From Thelonectria olida (lineage: Eukaryota > Ascomycota > Sordariomycetes > Hypocreales > Nectriaceae), in contig JAGPYM010000047.1 in NCBI GenBank assembly GCA_020736575.1, positions 62,001 to 126,000 of the forward strand: DNA of 64,000 nucleotides, in the 5' to 3' direction. The notes below the pieces were generated by a model. It did no database searches and was not told the origin of the DNA. It worked only from the letters and a program-made list of their open reading frames with translations. Of the stretch, positions 21,249-32,730 are shown in pieces (within the stretch, counting starts at the first letter, position 1; each line of letters begins with the position of its first letter). The position numbers and the translations under genes are program-made.

Positions 21249-22244
21249 CTATAATATCTCCAAAATGCAAGTGCATGGCCCGGGGGAACTGGTGGTTAAT
21301 GCCCTCAATATCTGGAGCTCGTCGGATTCCCAATGCCACGTTGTTCCACAAACCCCGGATGTATCTCCCGGAAGTTCTCGGTCACACGTTGTCCCACGAA
21401 CAGACGATTGTTCCCCCCCCCCACGGACGTTTCTCAAGACAACCTTGCCCCGAGAAATAACTGTTAATATACTGTTATCTTCGCAACTCACCCCATCTAC
21501 GAAGACATCGCCGTCAGATATAATGGTTTGACTGCTGCTGTTCATGCAGCGTAAGTTGCCGCCGGTTCGAAAGAACTGCGTACTGATCCGGCCGGTACAT
21601 ATGTTCCGCAAAGTCGTCCGATGCACCGGTTCGTCCAGAGCATCTTCGGGATGTATTTTCAACTGTTTCGTCTGTTTCTGACGCTGGAATGGTCTCGTTG
21701 GAACTTGCTGGGGCAGGAGGAGGACATGGAGGCGCCGGGTGAAACGGAAGCTGATTCTTGATTCTTGTGCCAGGCTCCCCCTCGACAGGCTTGCCTTCAC
21801 AGTGAACGAAGTCTTTTGTGTCACCCTACCGTATAGCCGCGACTTGTCCCCAGGCTCAGGCTCAGGCCCGCACATGTCGACAATTTTGAACTGAATTTGG
21901 CGGCCCTCGGCTTCGATGTTGAAGTGGTCGCCCCAGTGGACAAGACACGGCTTATCCTCGGAAGCCAGAGGTTGAAAGTACGGCCGAAGAAAGGTTTCAA
22001 ACAAGCTGCCTCCGAAATCTCCAAGGGTATCACGAGTGGGTAAGGCGGCGATGTGCCGAACCTGTTCATGGTTAATAGCCATAACTCCGAAATCGAGATA
22101 TTAAAACGTAGAACACACCTCTAGGATGCTCGGACGAGGAAGCATAATGATGCTGTCCTTGGGCCGCACTTGTAGCTTTCCGTATACGATCTCGCTGATG
22201 ACAGCCTCACCGGGGGCGGCATCCTTCTGCGCCGGGAAACCTCC
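21249..22244 (-). pseudogene. Cdc48/p97 N-domain-like gene lacking the AAA ATPase part
   Basis: Two minus-strand exons (22244-22119 and 22061-21249; intron GTGTGT..ACAG, 57 bp) join in phase. Exon 1 gives EAVISEIVYGKLQVRPKDSI; exon 2 gives VRHIAALPTRDTLGDFGGSL, ETFLRPYFQP, HWGDHFNIEAEGRQIQFKIV, which follow the second half of the Cdc48 N-domain (compare, from family knowledge, ISVLPIADT..GSLF..YLKPYF..GD.F.VRGG.R.VEFKVV). The first barrel half and a start codon are missing; exon 1 is preceded by TAG, which could be part of an intron end. After the N-domain the frame stays open another 190 codons into sequence unlike the D1 AAA domain. It is either a relic or a derived N-domain-only protein. 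Confidence 0.6.
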
Positions 22245-23372
22245 CTAGCAGGTCGGCGACAGGAGTGACGACCACGGTCGGCCTCGCCTTTGGCGGGGCG
22301 GCACCCAGCAGGTTTTAGTACAGATTATAAGAAGTGCCACACTGGCCCTTTCTTCTGTCACCTACCCTAGTGTCGAGTAGATAACGTTCCTCAATGGTAC
22401 AGGTAACAATAAAATACTCGGTTTGACCGCAAGATAGCCTATCTGAACCTCTATTGGTACGGAGAACATCTGGCTCCATGGAATGCATGGTTATGTAGTA
22501 TCGTTGATTGCGAAATTAATCTATCTAATAACTACTGCATCCACGGATTTGCACACTCACACAGAGCTCCTTCAACCGGCCGTAGCGCCGGTAAGTACGT
22601 AACCGATCATTTGCCATTTTCACCTTACATGCAGAACATGTCCCAGGCTCTCAAGCCCCCGGCGAGATATGGTCTGCCTTAAGACTAAAGCACATTCATC
22701 GCTTAGAAATATGCTCACATTGCTACCCCAGCTGCCAGCTGAATCTTAACGCATATCTAATAGGCTAATGTTTGGAAGCCAGACTGAGCAGGATGCACCT
22801 ATTGGATGGACCCCGAGTACATACTCAATGGCTTGGGCGCAAATTAGTTATTGGCGTGTTAGTGCATAATTCGTCACGGCACGGTTGTTGCGCATCCGGA
22901 ATCAGCAACCTCATCCCATCTTGGGTCGTCCTATAGCCTCTTTGCAATGCACTTTTGTCCGAGATATTCCACACAGCTCTTGGCGTTGGTTGAGAGGGCT
23001 CCTAGTCTTGCCATATCCTTCAGTAAGGCGGGCAACAGCATGTCCGCGATTACTGAAAATACAGAAAGCCAAAGATTAACACACGGGCAAATATGGTGTA
23101 GTTTATTAAAATACAAGCGACCCTTGGTACAATAGGTCTAACATGGCACGTTGGGTATGGCCAAGCCAAGACAAGCTGTCCTCATAACCTGTTAGCTACT
23201 TCCGCTAAGTCCATTGAGTCGGTGTGATTACGTAGTAAAACTCTGGGCACAAATCTGTTGCTGTTTCTTAGGCTTTGAGGACAGCACGAACAGATCGTGA
23301 GCGTAAAGTAGGAAGAATGCAGTCAAAGAGAGCCAAGTATCATGAAGAGATTTACTGATCTAGATGAATCAC
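22245..23372. other. Region with nothing recognised
   Basis: 1.1 kb with a short GC-rich start (22200-22320) that could be the decayed 5' part of the Cdc48-like gene. The rest is AT-rich without features. Confidence 0.4.
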
Positions 23373-25113
23373 TCATCGAGCCATAATGCTCATTCCTCCA
23401 TCTACAGTAATACGTTTACGAATCTGAACCTTCATCACGCCATCGCCGAGGAATACAGGCTGCCAGTCCTTTTTTCGTCCTGCCGCCTCCGAAACCTTTT
23501 GGGGGCGGCTCCTTTGTGTGACACCCACGACAGCGCTTGGGGCAAACAAGAACGCTTCACCTGTTCGGAGGTTTACAATGTTTTCGAAGAGTTCGGGTCC
23601 TGGTATTGGTTGATACCCTCCTAAGTTAGACACAATGTGGTTGCTCTGGCCCGAGGTTTTCCGCCCCGCAATATCGACTTCAGTTCCTCTACACGCGCCA
23701 ATTTCCGAAGCACCGGCAAGATGACGACGGAGAACCTGAAGCCAGACTGGTGATGAGAATCGATGAACAACGGTGATATTGCATAAGTCCAAGAGCCGAG
23801 GGGATACCGTAGGCTCTTGTGTTGATATGATGACGCGCGTGCCATTGTGGGGTTGCAAGCGAATGGCGGATAAAAGTGATTCTGCGAATACCTGACTTTC
23901 TGGACTCTCCGTCATATACTTGTGTGACTCGTCTAGTGCCACTACTCGTCCGAGATCTGTTTTCTGTTCCAGAAAAAGACTGAGACAAATGTCAAAAAGG
24001 GAGCATGCCTGTTCGGCAGTTACACAAGGACAAGAAAGATCGACAACGGTTAGCTGACCGCTCTAGTATTTATGCCATTAGTCTGGGTAAGAAGGAAAGA
24101 ATGAAGAAAGTAACGAGAGAAAGGAACGAAAATTGGTAGATGACTTACCACCGGTGTCCAATCAGCGCCTTTATGATGTTCGACCGAAGAGGATGCGTTC
24201 ATTTTACGCTTTTGTTTGACTGGTCCTGGGGTGTTTGCATTCTGCTTCACCATAAAGCTTTCCAGAGTTTCAAGACGCTGATACAGAGGAACAGATTGAG
24301 CCTCCGTTAGAGTCTCGGCCTCTAGAGCCTTCCTGAATGCCTGATAGTCAAATCCTACTCCTTGTCGTTGTTGGTGGATTCTCAATTCTCGCAAGACACG
24401 CATTACTGTGTGTAGATACAATGGCATGCGACCGCCTTGACCAGGATGCGCCGCCATTAAATTTAGCATTCGCTTTGTATTGAGGTTATCCTGGCTAAAG
24501 CGGAGCTCTTGGACGGAGACGTTTGGTAGACAGCTGTAGATCTTCTTAACGGACGTTAGCACCATATTTTTGATGCAGCACATTAGTGAAACAGTACCTT
24601 GATAGTCTCCGTGTTGGTGGGAGGGCACAGAACCCTCACTTTGACATTCTTATGGGAGGATAAGTAAGCGGCCTCACAAGGCAAACCACCTACGTCCGAT
24701 GCGAGAGAGTCGTAGTGAAATACCAGACCTACCAAAGGTCTAGTCAACGTGCTCGCGGCGGAGTGCACAAGACAATTCTCTAGCAGTGTTGCTAATGTAT
24801 GACTTTTGCCAGAGCCCTGGCTTCCACATATAAACACACTTGATGGAGCCGCCACGTTGTAAAACACCCGAAGGGGTCTGCCAGATCCTCTACCCTCCGA
24901 AATATCGCCAGCTAGAAGCCCATACTGAGTAAGAGCTTTCTTCCTCTGGTCGAGGTTTGCTTTCGTGGCGTCGAGGAGATGCTTTCCAACGGTTTCCGTA
25001 AAGACGGGGGTGGACACAGTATCGTGGAACTCTCCGGATTGTTCCTCGAAGTCGAGTAGTTTCATATGTGTTTTCAGGTCTTGAGCCTGAAAGAGGGCCA
25101 TGTTGAAGTTCAA
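23373..25113 (-). CDS. HerA/FtsK-superfamily P-loop ATPase
   Basis: A DNA-pump-type ATPase by motif. Exons 25113-24598, 24544-24149 and 24062-23373 join in phase 0 across short introns (GTACTG..TTAAG, GTAAGT..ACTAG), giving 533 residues with no internal stop. Exon 1 holds Walker A, FICGSQGSGKSHTLATLL. Exon 3 holds LTVVDLSCP, the Walker B RVVALDESHKYM and the sensor RVIISTQEP, followed by SPRLLDLCNITVVHRFSSP and LRTGEAFLFAPSAV. This order (Walker B ending DE, then TQ sensor, then RF..P) is that of HerA/FtsK/VirB4 ATPases rather than classical AAA+. The middle exon is a helical, family-specific insert. The cellular role of these fungal proteins is not known to me. It diverges from the HNH nuclease gene 2.3 kb to its right. 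Confidence 0.85.
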
Positions 25114-26018
25114 AGTAAAGACATGTGTTAGAAAGTCAATGAAATTAGACGGTCTGCACTATTTAAGTGGTGAGAGGTGGGTGGTTGGAGTAAACGGCAC
25201 GAATCGATGTGGCGTGCTAAGTGATACTTAAGTAATTTTCTGTCGTCTTTATGAATGAGGTCTAATCACGTAGCAGCGGTGTGCCCTAATGGTGGATTGC
25301 CTTTAGGAAGGAATGTACTTCATCATCGAAACCCTCAACAGAAAGAAGACCAAAACGCATAATTTCCCTGAACAAACTGGAATTGACGCGTATAGACAGT
25401 CAAGGCGTATGGCTATAAAGAAATCGATCTCCCGTTACTGTCAATGGTTTGGTGATATCAACAATGCTGTTAGAAATCAAGTTTGTTAACCCGATTTCTC
25501 TCTCTCTCCCCATTACTGCTTAGGAAACGGCCAAGGAACATGATGCGTGTTACTGTTGGACTGGATTGAGTACAGCATCCTCCCGCACTTCAGTATCACG
25601 CTCGGACTTCAGTTACAGCATGCCACTTGTCACGTCTAGGATGTGGTCGGCCTCCCGCGTTAAAAGTCTCACCAATAGTTGGATAGTATTAGCCGTATTG
25701 GGGTAAGTTCTTTGAATCCTTAAAATTCATTGCTGAACATAATTTGATCAGTAATAAAAAGCAATCTCAGCAATTTGTGTCGTTATTGCCTCACCGCCGC
25801 GAGGGGATATGCGGGAGGCCTTCCATCTGCCCCCTTGCAGAGTTGCAGACCGTTTCTTCTAGTTTTCTCGCCTCCTCCTCACCCAACGTGGCCGGAAATG
25901 CATTGACCCATTGCTGCCTGATGCTCAAACCTGCAGCAACACCAAAACAGTCATGCGCTTTGTCATCCGAACTGCACGTTGCTTTGGTTGAGCTGAGGTG
26001 GCTTATGGAGGGGCTGCC

Positions 26019-26041
26019 GGGGGGGGGGGGGGGGGGGGGGG
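26019..26041 (+). repeat. G23 homopolymer
   Basis: 23 consecutive G. Such runs are length-unstable and hard to sequence, so the exact length is uncertain. Confidence 0.8.
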
Positions 26042-26860
26042 CGCGCGTGGCCGGCCGTGATACGTTCGAGGGGTGCTGGAGCAGTGGTCAGTAATCAAAC
26101 GACCCTCTTTGTGTTGTTCAAGACGTGCATCCTGACGAGACATTGGAACTGGGAGTGGACGCCATTCCGTCGTTGTTGCAGCCTAACACAACTTGGTCTG
26201 CAACAACCAAGAAACACAGAGCCACCGAGCCCACGAGTTAGGGCCATTCATGCACACCAGCGAGTATCTATTCCCCATTTAGAAGACGTGTGAGTACGGA
26301 TATGTGGCGAACAAAGAATTAACCATATGCGAGAGAACCTTCGGTCGATCAAGCCAGGCGAGAGGGTGAAGATCGCAATAGCAATAAAGGCGATGGCATT
26401 ATTATCCTCACTTTCATCGCTACCCATGCGGGGCCCCCGCCTTATCCGAGCATGGCCAACTCGACCCTCGCTGGTGGTCTAATCCCACACATACAGCAGC
26501 TTTAGCTGGGCTACTTAGCTGGCCGACCCAGAAGGCGTCGACGTTTGGGCACTCATACGACGCGGCAGCTCTAGATAGCCGATATCTCAGTGTCAAGGAG
26601 GTTCTCCTTCAGCGCGTTTCGATCAATAACCAAGTTTTAGTAACACGTTAGCAGACCCCTTTACGATGAGCTATCTCAAGTCAACTGCAAAAGAGTTTTA
26701 AAGTATAAAGGCACAGTCTACAGGCACTGTAAACAAGACTGCATAGGCGGGGATCAGAGGCTCAACGATTAACAAATCAAAATAAATATCTGTCGTCTTG
26801 CATCATTCCACGATTGAAAGTCGACATGCAGTACAGCAAATCAACAAAAGGAATTCCTCC

Positions 26861-26962
26861 TTAATGTTTCTTGCGTCTCTGGTGTTTGTCCATATTATCC
26901 TTTCGGGTAAACACTTTTTCACATCCCGGACATGGGAAGCGCTGGCGAAGACTCTCAATGAA
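26861..26962 (-). pseudogene. C-terminal C2H2 zinc-finger relic
   Basis: The minus-strand frame ending in TAA at 26861-26863 encodes FPCPGCEKVFTRKDNMDKHQ followed by RRKKH and stop: one good Cx2Cx12Hx5H finger with the usual F and hydrophobic spacing. It is preceded by an in-frame TGA at about 26963, and no other exon is recognisable. It is either a last exon of an unseen gene or a fragment. Confidence 0.55.
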
Positions 26963-27392
26963 CAAATAGCCTCATAATCAACTAGCCTTGGCTTGTTTCA
27001 CCCTCAGAAACGAGGTAGTGGTGGTTGTCCGCTGATCGAGTCAGTCCTGTAACAAGTTTGGATGGTGAAAAGCGACATGTTGCTTTTATCAGTATGCGAT
27101 CACCCTGATGGCGGTGTGGTTAGCCAACGTAAAGACATTGACCATTAAATAATAATATAAATTAGATGGCGAGATAAAAAGAGAAATTCTTTACATAAAA
27201 TCGATTTAGTAAAAGTTACACTCATTTTATACAGATAGGAAATAAAGATGCTCTTTCTCCTCGTCTGCTCACGTGGTTTCGTCGTTGCTGGGTCAACGTC
27301 ATTTTAAGGCTGAGATCCACGGTCACATTCTCAATTCAACTCGAGCATGACGACGCGAACAACCACAAATCTCAACGCAACACAACGCAGCC

Positions 27393-28979
27393 ATGTCGAG
27401 CGCAGCGATTACGCCCTCAATGCGCGCCGTCGGGTGGAATGTCCACTTCACGATAGGACAGGAAGAGGATCCGGGGGCATTTGCAGGCATCTATCAAGTC
27501 CCAGGGAGCAACCTGTTGACGTTTCGCCAAGTCTGCGACGAGTTGAGCCTCTGCTTCGAGTTCCCAGATGAGGAAGCGTGCGGTGGAAGCGACCATAACG
27601 ATCACAACGACCCGTGGGCCAATGTCGCGTTTGCTCTAGCTGACGGCTCGGACGTATCGGGCCGGCCATCGCTCGTGACAGAACACAACCTGCATCAACC
27701 CATACCGAGTCTCCCCCCACTCGGCCCCAAGGAACAGAACGTGCTGAGGTATCATATTGTGCGCCATGGAAACTGCCAACTTCCTTCTAGTCCACGACTT
27801 GAAGCCCATCTACAAGGTCTGTTGGTTCCCTCGGTTCATGTTCACACTTGTATTGACTCGCCAGCAGCGAAATGCGCCCACCATCTTCCGGACCCTGTCC
27901 GCCGTCGCGATCCTCGATATCTACCACCGAATAAAAACCCTTCCGATTCAAGACTCAACATCATGCCGCTCCGACGAAAGCTGAAAGCCCGCACTCAATC
28001 TCCCCCCAAACGATCCGCATCCGGGTCGGTGTCACCCAGGAAGGATGGCCCGGACGACATGGACGATGACGAATTCGACAACATGCTTGCGCCTGCCAGC
28101 ATGAAGGTAGACCTCGAGGAAGCAAAGAGAGTCACAAACGAGTTCAGGTCTTCGTGTCTCAACAGAGCTACCTGTTGTGCCGTCTCGGGTGAAGGCGAGC
28201 CATGGTGTCCAGGTCCGCCTATAGGCCCTGCTGTACAGGCCTGTCATGTGGTTCCCCAGCAACATTATCATCTCTACCCCAGCGCAACCAGTGGGCAGCA
28301 TGCTGATGACGGTGGACCCATAGAGGACAGTCCCCGTCGCCTCCAAGAGGCATGGCAGAGAACCTGGAACCCAAGGAACGGGATTCTCTTGATGAAGCAC
28401 CTCCACGAGTTTTTCGACGCACGACTCTTTTCCATCCATCCCCAGACGCTTCGTATTCGCGTGTTTGCGCCCTACAACGCCCTGATCAGGTTCAACGGTC
28501 AGAAAGCATCGGTGCCTGCGACTATCGATCGAAAAGCCCTGCGGCATCACTACGAGATGTGCTGCATCGAGAACATGGCGGCTGAAAGACCGAATCTCGA
28601 TGCCGCGCCGACGAGTACAAGTAGGATGGCTACATCGGGGACTGCCACGCCCCTCAGTGCGAGGACTGACTTCCCGGCAACACCAAGCTCGACAGGCACC
28701 CAGATGGAGACTGTGATTGGGAGAGCGGGCGATCCAGCCAAGAGATCGCGGCCCGCTCAGTTCGACCACAGACAAGGAGGCGCTTCTGGGCAGGATGAAG
28801 ATGGAGAAGGGGTGTTGTGGGAAGATGAGAGAGGCTTCAAACGTAGGCGATTAGATGCAGATGACGAGTCCCCTCGACCGCACAGCAACTACTCTCAACA
28901 GGATATGCTGGAGGGTTGCATCACGCCCTGGAATAACCGCGAGTTCTTGGCACATGTAAATAGGAAACTGCAGAGGTAA
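27393..28979 (+). CDS. Fungal HNH endonuclease (HNH_2 type)
   Basis: A metal-dependent HNH nuclease fold. The ATG at 27393 opens a continuous 528-codon frame; comparison with the decayed paralogue at 10060-11816 shows that 27817-27864 (GTCTGT..CCAG, 48 bp, no stop) is an intron, giving 512 residues. The N-terminal part has GWNVHFTIGQ and LTFRQVCDELSLCFEFP; the core is CCAVSGEGEPWC, QACHVVPQQHYH (first His), then NPRNGILLMKHLHEFFD (Asn and final His). The tail is Ser/Thr/Pro rich with KRRR-type basic signals (GFKRRRLD) suggesting nuclear entry, and ends DMLEGCITPWNNREFLAHVN. All catalytic positions lost in the paralogue are kept here. Biological substrate unknown. It diverges from the HerA-like ATPase. 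Confidence 0.85.
   Translation: MSSAAITPSMRAVGWNVHFTIGQEEDPGAFAGIYQVPGSNLLTFRQVCDELSLCFEFPDEEACGGSDHNDHNDPWANVAFALADGSDVSGRPSLVTEHNLHQPIPSLPPLGPKEQNVLRYHIVRHGNCQLPSSPRLEAHLQGLLVPSVHVHTCIDSPAAKCAHHLPDPVRRRDPRYLPPNKNPSDSRLNIMPLRRKLKARTQSPPKRSASGSVSPRKDGPDDMDDDEFDNMLAPASMKVDLEEAKRVTNEFRSSCLNRATCCAVSGEGEPWCPGPPIGPAVQACHVVPQQHYHLYPSATSGQHADDGGPIEDSPRRLQEAWQRTWNPRNGILLMKHLHEFFDARLFSIHPQTLRIRVFAPYNALIRFNGQKASVPATIDRKALRHHYEMCCIENMAAERPNLDAAPTSTSRMATSGTATPLSARTDFPATPSSTGTQMETVIGRAGDPAKRSRPAQFDHRQGGASGQDEDGEGVLWEDERGFKRRRLDADDESPRPHSNYSQQDMLEGCITPWNNREFLAHVNRKLQR
27817..27864 (+). other. Inferred 48-bp intron of the HNH gene, frame-neutral
   Basis: GTCTGT donor, CCAG acceptor; length divisible by three with no stop. 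The paralogue has a GTATGC..CCAG intron at the same codon (phase 1 of the Gly/Ala after HLQ/HLR), which supports it. Retention would add 16 residues. Confidence 0.65.
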
Positions 28980-30025
28980 AAAGCAGGATGCTGCTGCTAA
29001 ATATATACTAAATATATACTATCTTCAAGAAGCTAAGGGTTATGCTATCTATGTATACTACATCCCTATTGTCTCTCCCACTTTCGCTGAAAGTGGTTTG
29101 AACGCGTCGCCATTGGCCCACGACCCCTGTGATTCCCCACAGTCCACTTTCAAGGGAAAGATGTCTCTCAATTTGACTCCCTGATCAAACATTCTTGTCA
29201 AAGTGGGATTCTGGCTCCTTGATTTGCTGGGCCCCTTGCACCGCACCCGCACCCGCACCACGCACCCTACACGCATCTTGACAACTGGGAATGGTAACTG
29301 AAGTCCCTGTTAGCACCCTTTTCACGACAATCTCTACGCGGAGTCCGGCTTGCAAGGGGTCTCAGAGCCTACTCTCTGTTTATCAATGCTAGGCCCTCGC
29401 CTCAAGCTTGTAGGGTAGCGACTCCGCTAGTCGGCCCATGGTCGAGGATGCATGAGAGCCTGATCGATCCGCACCAAGTCTGCCTCCCACCCGTTGTCCG
29501 TGATAATAAGCAAGAGTCAACCAAGCCAATCGCCTTGCTTCTGTCTAGGCTTAGGAGGAGGCGTGCCAACCAGACTCAAATGCAGCATCCAGACTGGCCG
29601 TCTTTCCCACAATATGCCGGAGGTCAAGCAAGGCATCAGTTTAATTGTGGGCCAGCATGCTGGAGGCACAGTAACCCCGCTTGGCGGACGTCACCATCAT
29701 GCTCCCCGGTTATCGTATGCATCTCTTTGCACGCAGCCTCACTTTCAGGCTTGTTTTGGGCCGGGGGTTTGAAAGGCGGGCTAGATGCACCGAACTCAGC
29801 CCGTGCGGAGCCCCAAGACCTGCAGCTGCTGATGGAGGGATGTCAGCGGGCTTGTCTACGTGTGCAGACACAATAGGTTATCATCGAACATGCTGTTTCT
29901 GGCAGTCTCGAAGCCCACGGGTACGGGCCAAAGAAAGACCCGGAGCCTGGTCTTGTCAATCATAGTATTAAACAGGCCTTTTGTATCTGGCGCCAAGCGA
30001 TCAATCATTGCCTTTGTAGAGCAAT
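28980..30025. other. Region with nothing recognised
   Basis: 1 kb between the HNH gene and the next reading frame. Several overlapping ORFs of 60-140 codons show no domain. A (CCGCAC)-like simple repeat lies near 29242-29270. Confidence 0.4.
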
Positions 30026-32634
30026 ATGAGCAACGTTCCCCAATCCGAACCTCATCCTCCATCACCTATGCCCTCCGCATCCTCCAACAAAGCTCGAAGA
30101 ATAGGCCCGCCTCGGCTTGACAAGTATGACCGGCTTATTGGCAGATTATACGAGGCACTCATTCTCTTGTCAGCCCTGGAGGAGAGTGTTGATCAGGAGT
30201 GGGCGCGTCTTCCGTCCAAGCCCACCCAGCAAGACTTCACAACCGTGCGACAGAGCACACTGAGGCTCGGTGGTCAGTTGAAGGAACTGGAGCTCAAGCA
30301 CGCCGCTACCATCGAGGAAGACGACAAGGCGTACAGAGACTCACTGGAAGCACAAGTTAGAAAGCTCTGCAGGGATATGGTCGACATATTTGGGAGATCC
30401 TTGGTGACAGAGACCCTGCAGGAATGCCCAACGGAGCTTGTGCCAGGATCGCGCAGTCCTGCTAACGGGCCCCTTGCTCCAACAGACACCACATCGCAAG
30501 AGAACACAGAGTCAGCATCTTAACACAACGCTATAGATACGCCGCCCAATGTTGAGTCTCAAGCTGCCAATATGCAAGAACCCGACAGCATCGAAGGCCA
30601 GACCACATCCACCAACTCGTCCATACCCACCAATTTGTCTATGTCCATCAACCCTGTTAGTCCAAGGCCCCGATCCTAACCTTGGGTCCTGCTTCTCGCT
30701 AATATGTTTAGAAAAAAAGAAAGGGATCTATCGTCTCGGGTAAACAAAAACGTGCCCGAACGGTGCAAACTGAGCCTGTAGAGACCGAAAGTACGATCGA
30801 GTTCGATGAGGTCTTCCAAGATGGCAATGCTGCCATAAAGCACACGATAGTCCAGTTCCGTGACGAGTGGTACATTCTTCTGTGTGAGACGCACGGACTC
30901 AATTTCAAAGACCATCCCATTATGTCAGCCGCCAAGCATCTTAACGGGAGGGCTCACGGTAAACTGCCTAAAGACCACGAAATGGCTATTAAACGCCTTG
31001 GTGTTTGTGTTCTAAACTGCAGCGCAAAACTCGCAGAGGAGAATAATAGGGTATGTCTGGTGGCATATCGAACGGGATACGACCCGTCAAAGTTGCGCAC
31101 GCGAACCAAGAACAAAACTTCTGAATCTATTCACGTCTCGCCGCTTCTCGAACAAACAGATTAACATATAGATGCGCCGTTGGGTAATAGGGAAAGCGCA
31201 TGTGTGAATGATAGGGGCAAGAATGGCCGGAGACCGCGAAAAAAGTTTGATGGAATTGTTGATCCAACTCCAGGCGGCATTTATCTCGGATACTGGTCAA
31301 AGTCTAGGGAGTGGCACGCTGTACTCGTTCTCCCTGGCGTTGCCACCGAGCAACCTATTGATATTGGCTTCTCAGGCACAATCCGGGACCTAGGTCTCAT
31401 AAAACAACTACCGCCGTGTTACACCTATGATCCCCAGACGGGTATTCTTGATTGGCGGGAGAACTACAAAGATGGAGGATCTCTGGTTACCGAGCGACAA
31501 TTTCCCGTTATGTACTTTGACGGCTTGGATTTTCCGAGTAGAAGCTCAGTTGGCTGGGTGGCAGCCAACGATCTCCAATCTGTTGATACTCAAGATTCCA
31601 GCTTCGAGCTAATCCCTCACTTCAAATTAGTCCTGGAATTTCTAGAGACCCGAAGAAGCAAACAGGCTGAGAATTCAAATCTTGAGAACATGGAGCAAAC
31701 GGAATTGAGGCTGGACCCGGCAGACATCGACACGCCGGATTCTACGGTCATTACCACAGGGACTTTACCAGCAGAACAAAGCCAGGAGGAATAATCAGGC
31801 CCCCAGCCTGACCTCAGCCAAAACAATTGTCAATCAGATGACTAAGAGGCGCCGCTGTCGTCCGAAGAAGGCCGCACCCCCAACGTGGCGGGCTTACCAT
31901 CGAGCAGAGCTGACTCTCATCATAACCCTAGTGCCGATCCGAAGACTCACTATGGAAATCAGAACCCCAACGTTATGGCCATAATCAGCGATTTCTCCAG
32001 CAATGCAGCTTCGGCAGTGACCACAGGAACTCCTCCAGCTGGCGACCGGCCCGAACCCGTCATCTCACCTTCGATGTCTTTATCTGTACAACCAGTCACG
32101 GCCCCAACCCCAGACAACCAAGGTGAACGTGGCAACTCGCTTAGGAATAGAAAATTGCTCCAAATAGCAGCTGATGGCTGCAGACTGAATGGGTGGTTCG
32201 ACCAAGACGGCCCTTCAGCAGTGGAGGAAGTGGATGGACCCCGTACAGGCGCAAGCCGACAAAGTCGCATTTCACCATTAGTGGAAGGTCCAATCCATCC
32301 AAGCCAAGCCCATATTACACCAGGCCCTCTTCGATTTCAGGCGAAGGACCAAGGGAAAGACATGGAGCCACCCCCAATTGCGTTGCAGGCTACGGAGCGA
32401 CCTAAGATTGATGATCAGCGCCTCGACCTATTGGGACAGCAGCATAGTGCCGAAGGTTCAACATCTTTTCATAAAAAACACCTCCATACATCGGATATGG
32501 TATCGAATGATGAACGCGATGCTTAAGCAGGACCACCACAAGGACTCGGGTCCTCCCCCCTTCACCAATCAAGCGTCGTCCTCCCCGTTCTGCGGGATCT
32601 TAACTTAGGCCTTATAGTACCAGCCATGCATTAA
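30026..32634 (+). pseudogene. Uncharacterised fungal family protein broken by five in-frame TAA codons
   Basis: One reading frame spans the whole locus: exon 1 30026-30655, intron 30656-30711 (GTTAGT..TTTAG, branch GCTAAT), exon 2 30712-32634. It matches an uncharacterised, widespread fungal family recognised by FDEVFQDGNA, KHTIVQFRDEWYILLCETHG, SAAKHLNGRAHG (a possible CxxH..H..H metal site), GIYLGYWSKSREWHAVLVLP and FPVMYFDGLDFPSRSSVGWV. A basic NLS-like PKKRKG starts exon 2, and the product ends LRDLNLGLIVPAMH. TAA occurs in frame at 30521, 31162, 31792, 31843 and 32524, yet no frameshift is found in about 850 codons. CAA-to-TAA change by RIP is the simplest explanation. If read as intact genes, the pieces would be five unrelated-looking ORFs. 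Confidence 0.75.
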
Positions 32635-32709
32635 CTACCGCCCGTCAATCCCATGCCGCCCAATCAAACTACCCCACAGCCTTTTCCCCAGTCTCAGTTA
32701 ACCGACAAT

Positions 32710-32730
32710 CAGCGCTGCCCTCAAATCAAA
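32710..32730 (+). repeat. Left terminal inverted repeat of the hAT element
   Basis: Starts CAGCGCTGCCCTCAAATCAA; the mirror of the right end over its first 11 bases, with further partial matches (ATCAAA). Confidence 0.75.

Larger units (their letters stand above)
25114..27392. promoter_or_regulatory. Divergent spacer between the HerA-like ATPase and the HNH nuclease genes
   Basis: 2.3 kb, with promoters expected at both ends. It contains a G23 run and a C2H2 zinc-finger relic, listed separately. The left part is weakly open (25744-26094, plus) but has no domain. I see no tRNA or mobile element. Confidence 0.45.

Noticed and set aside
26019..26041. Centromere or telomere signal at the G run
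   Set aside because: Simple homopolymer; there is no TTAGGG array and no large AT-rich satellite.
28032..28775. 247-codon minus-strand ORF
   Set aside because: Antisense shadow of the intact HNH gene.
31162..31845. Alternative genetic code reading TAA as Gln
   Set aside because: All intact genes in the window end normally, several at TAA, so the stops reflect mutation rather than code change.
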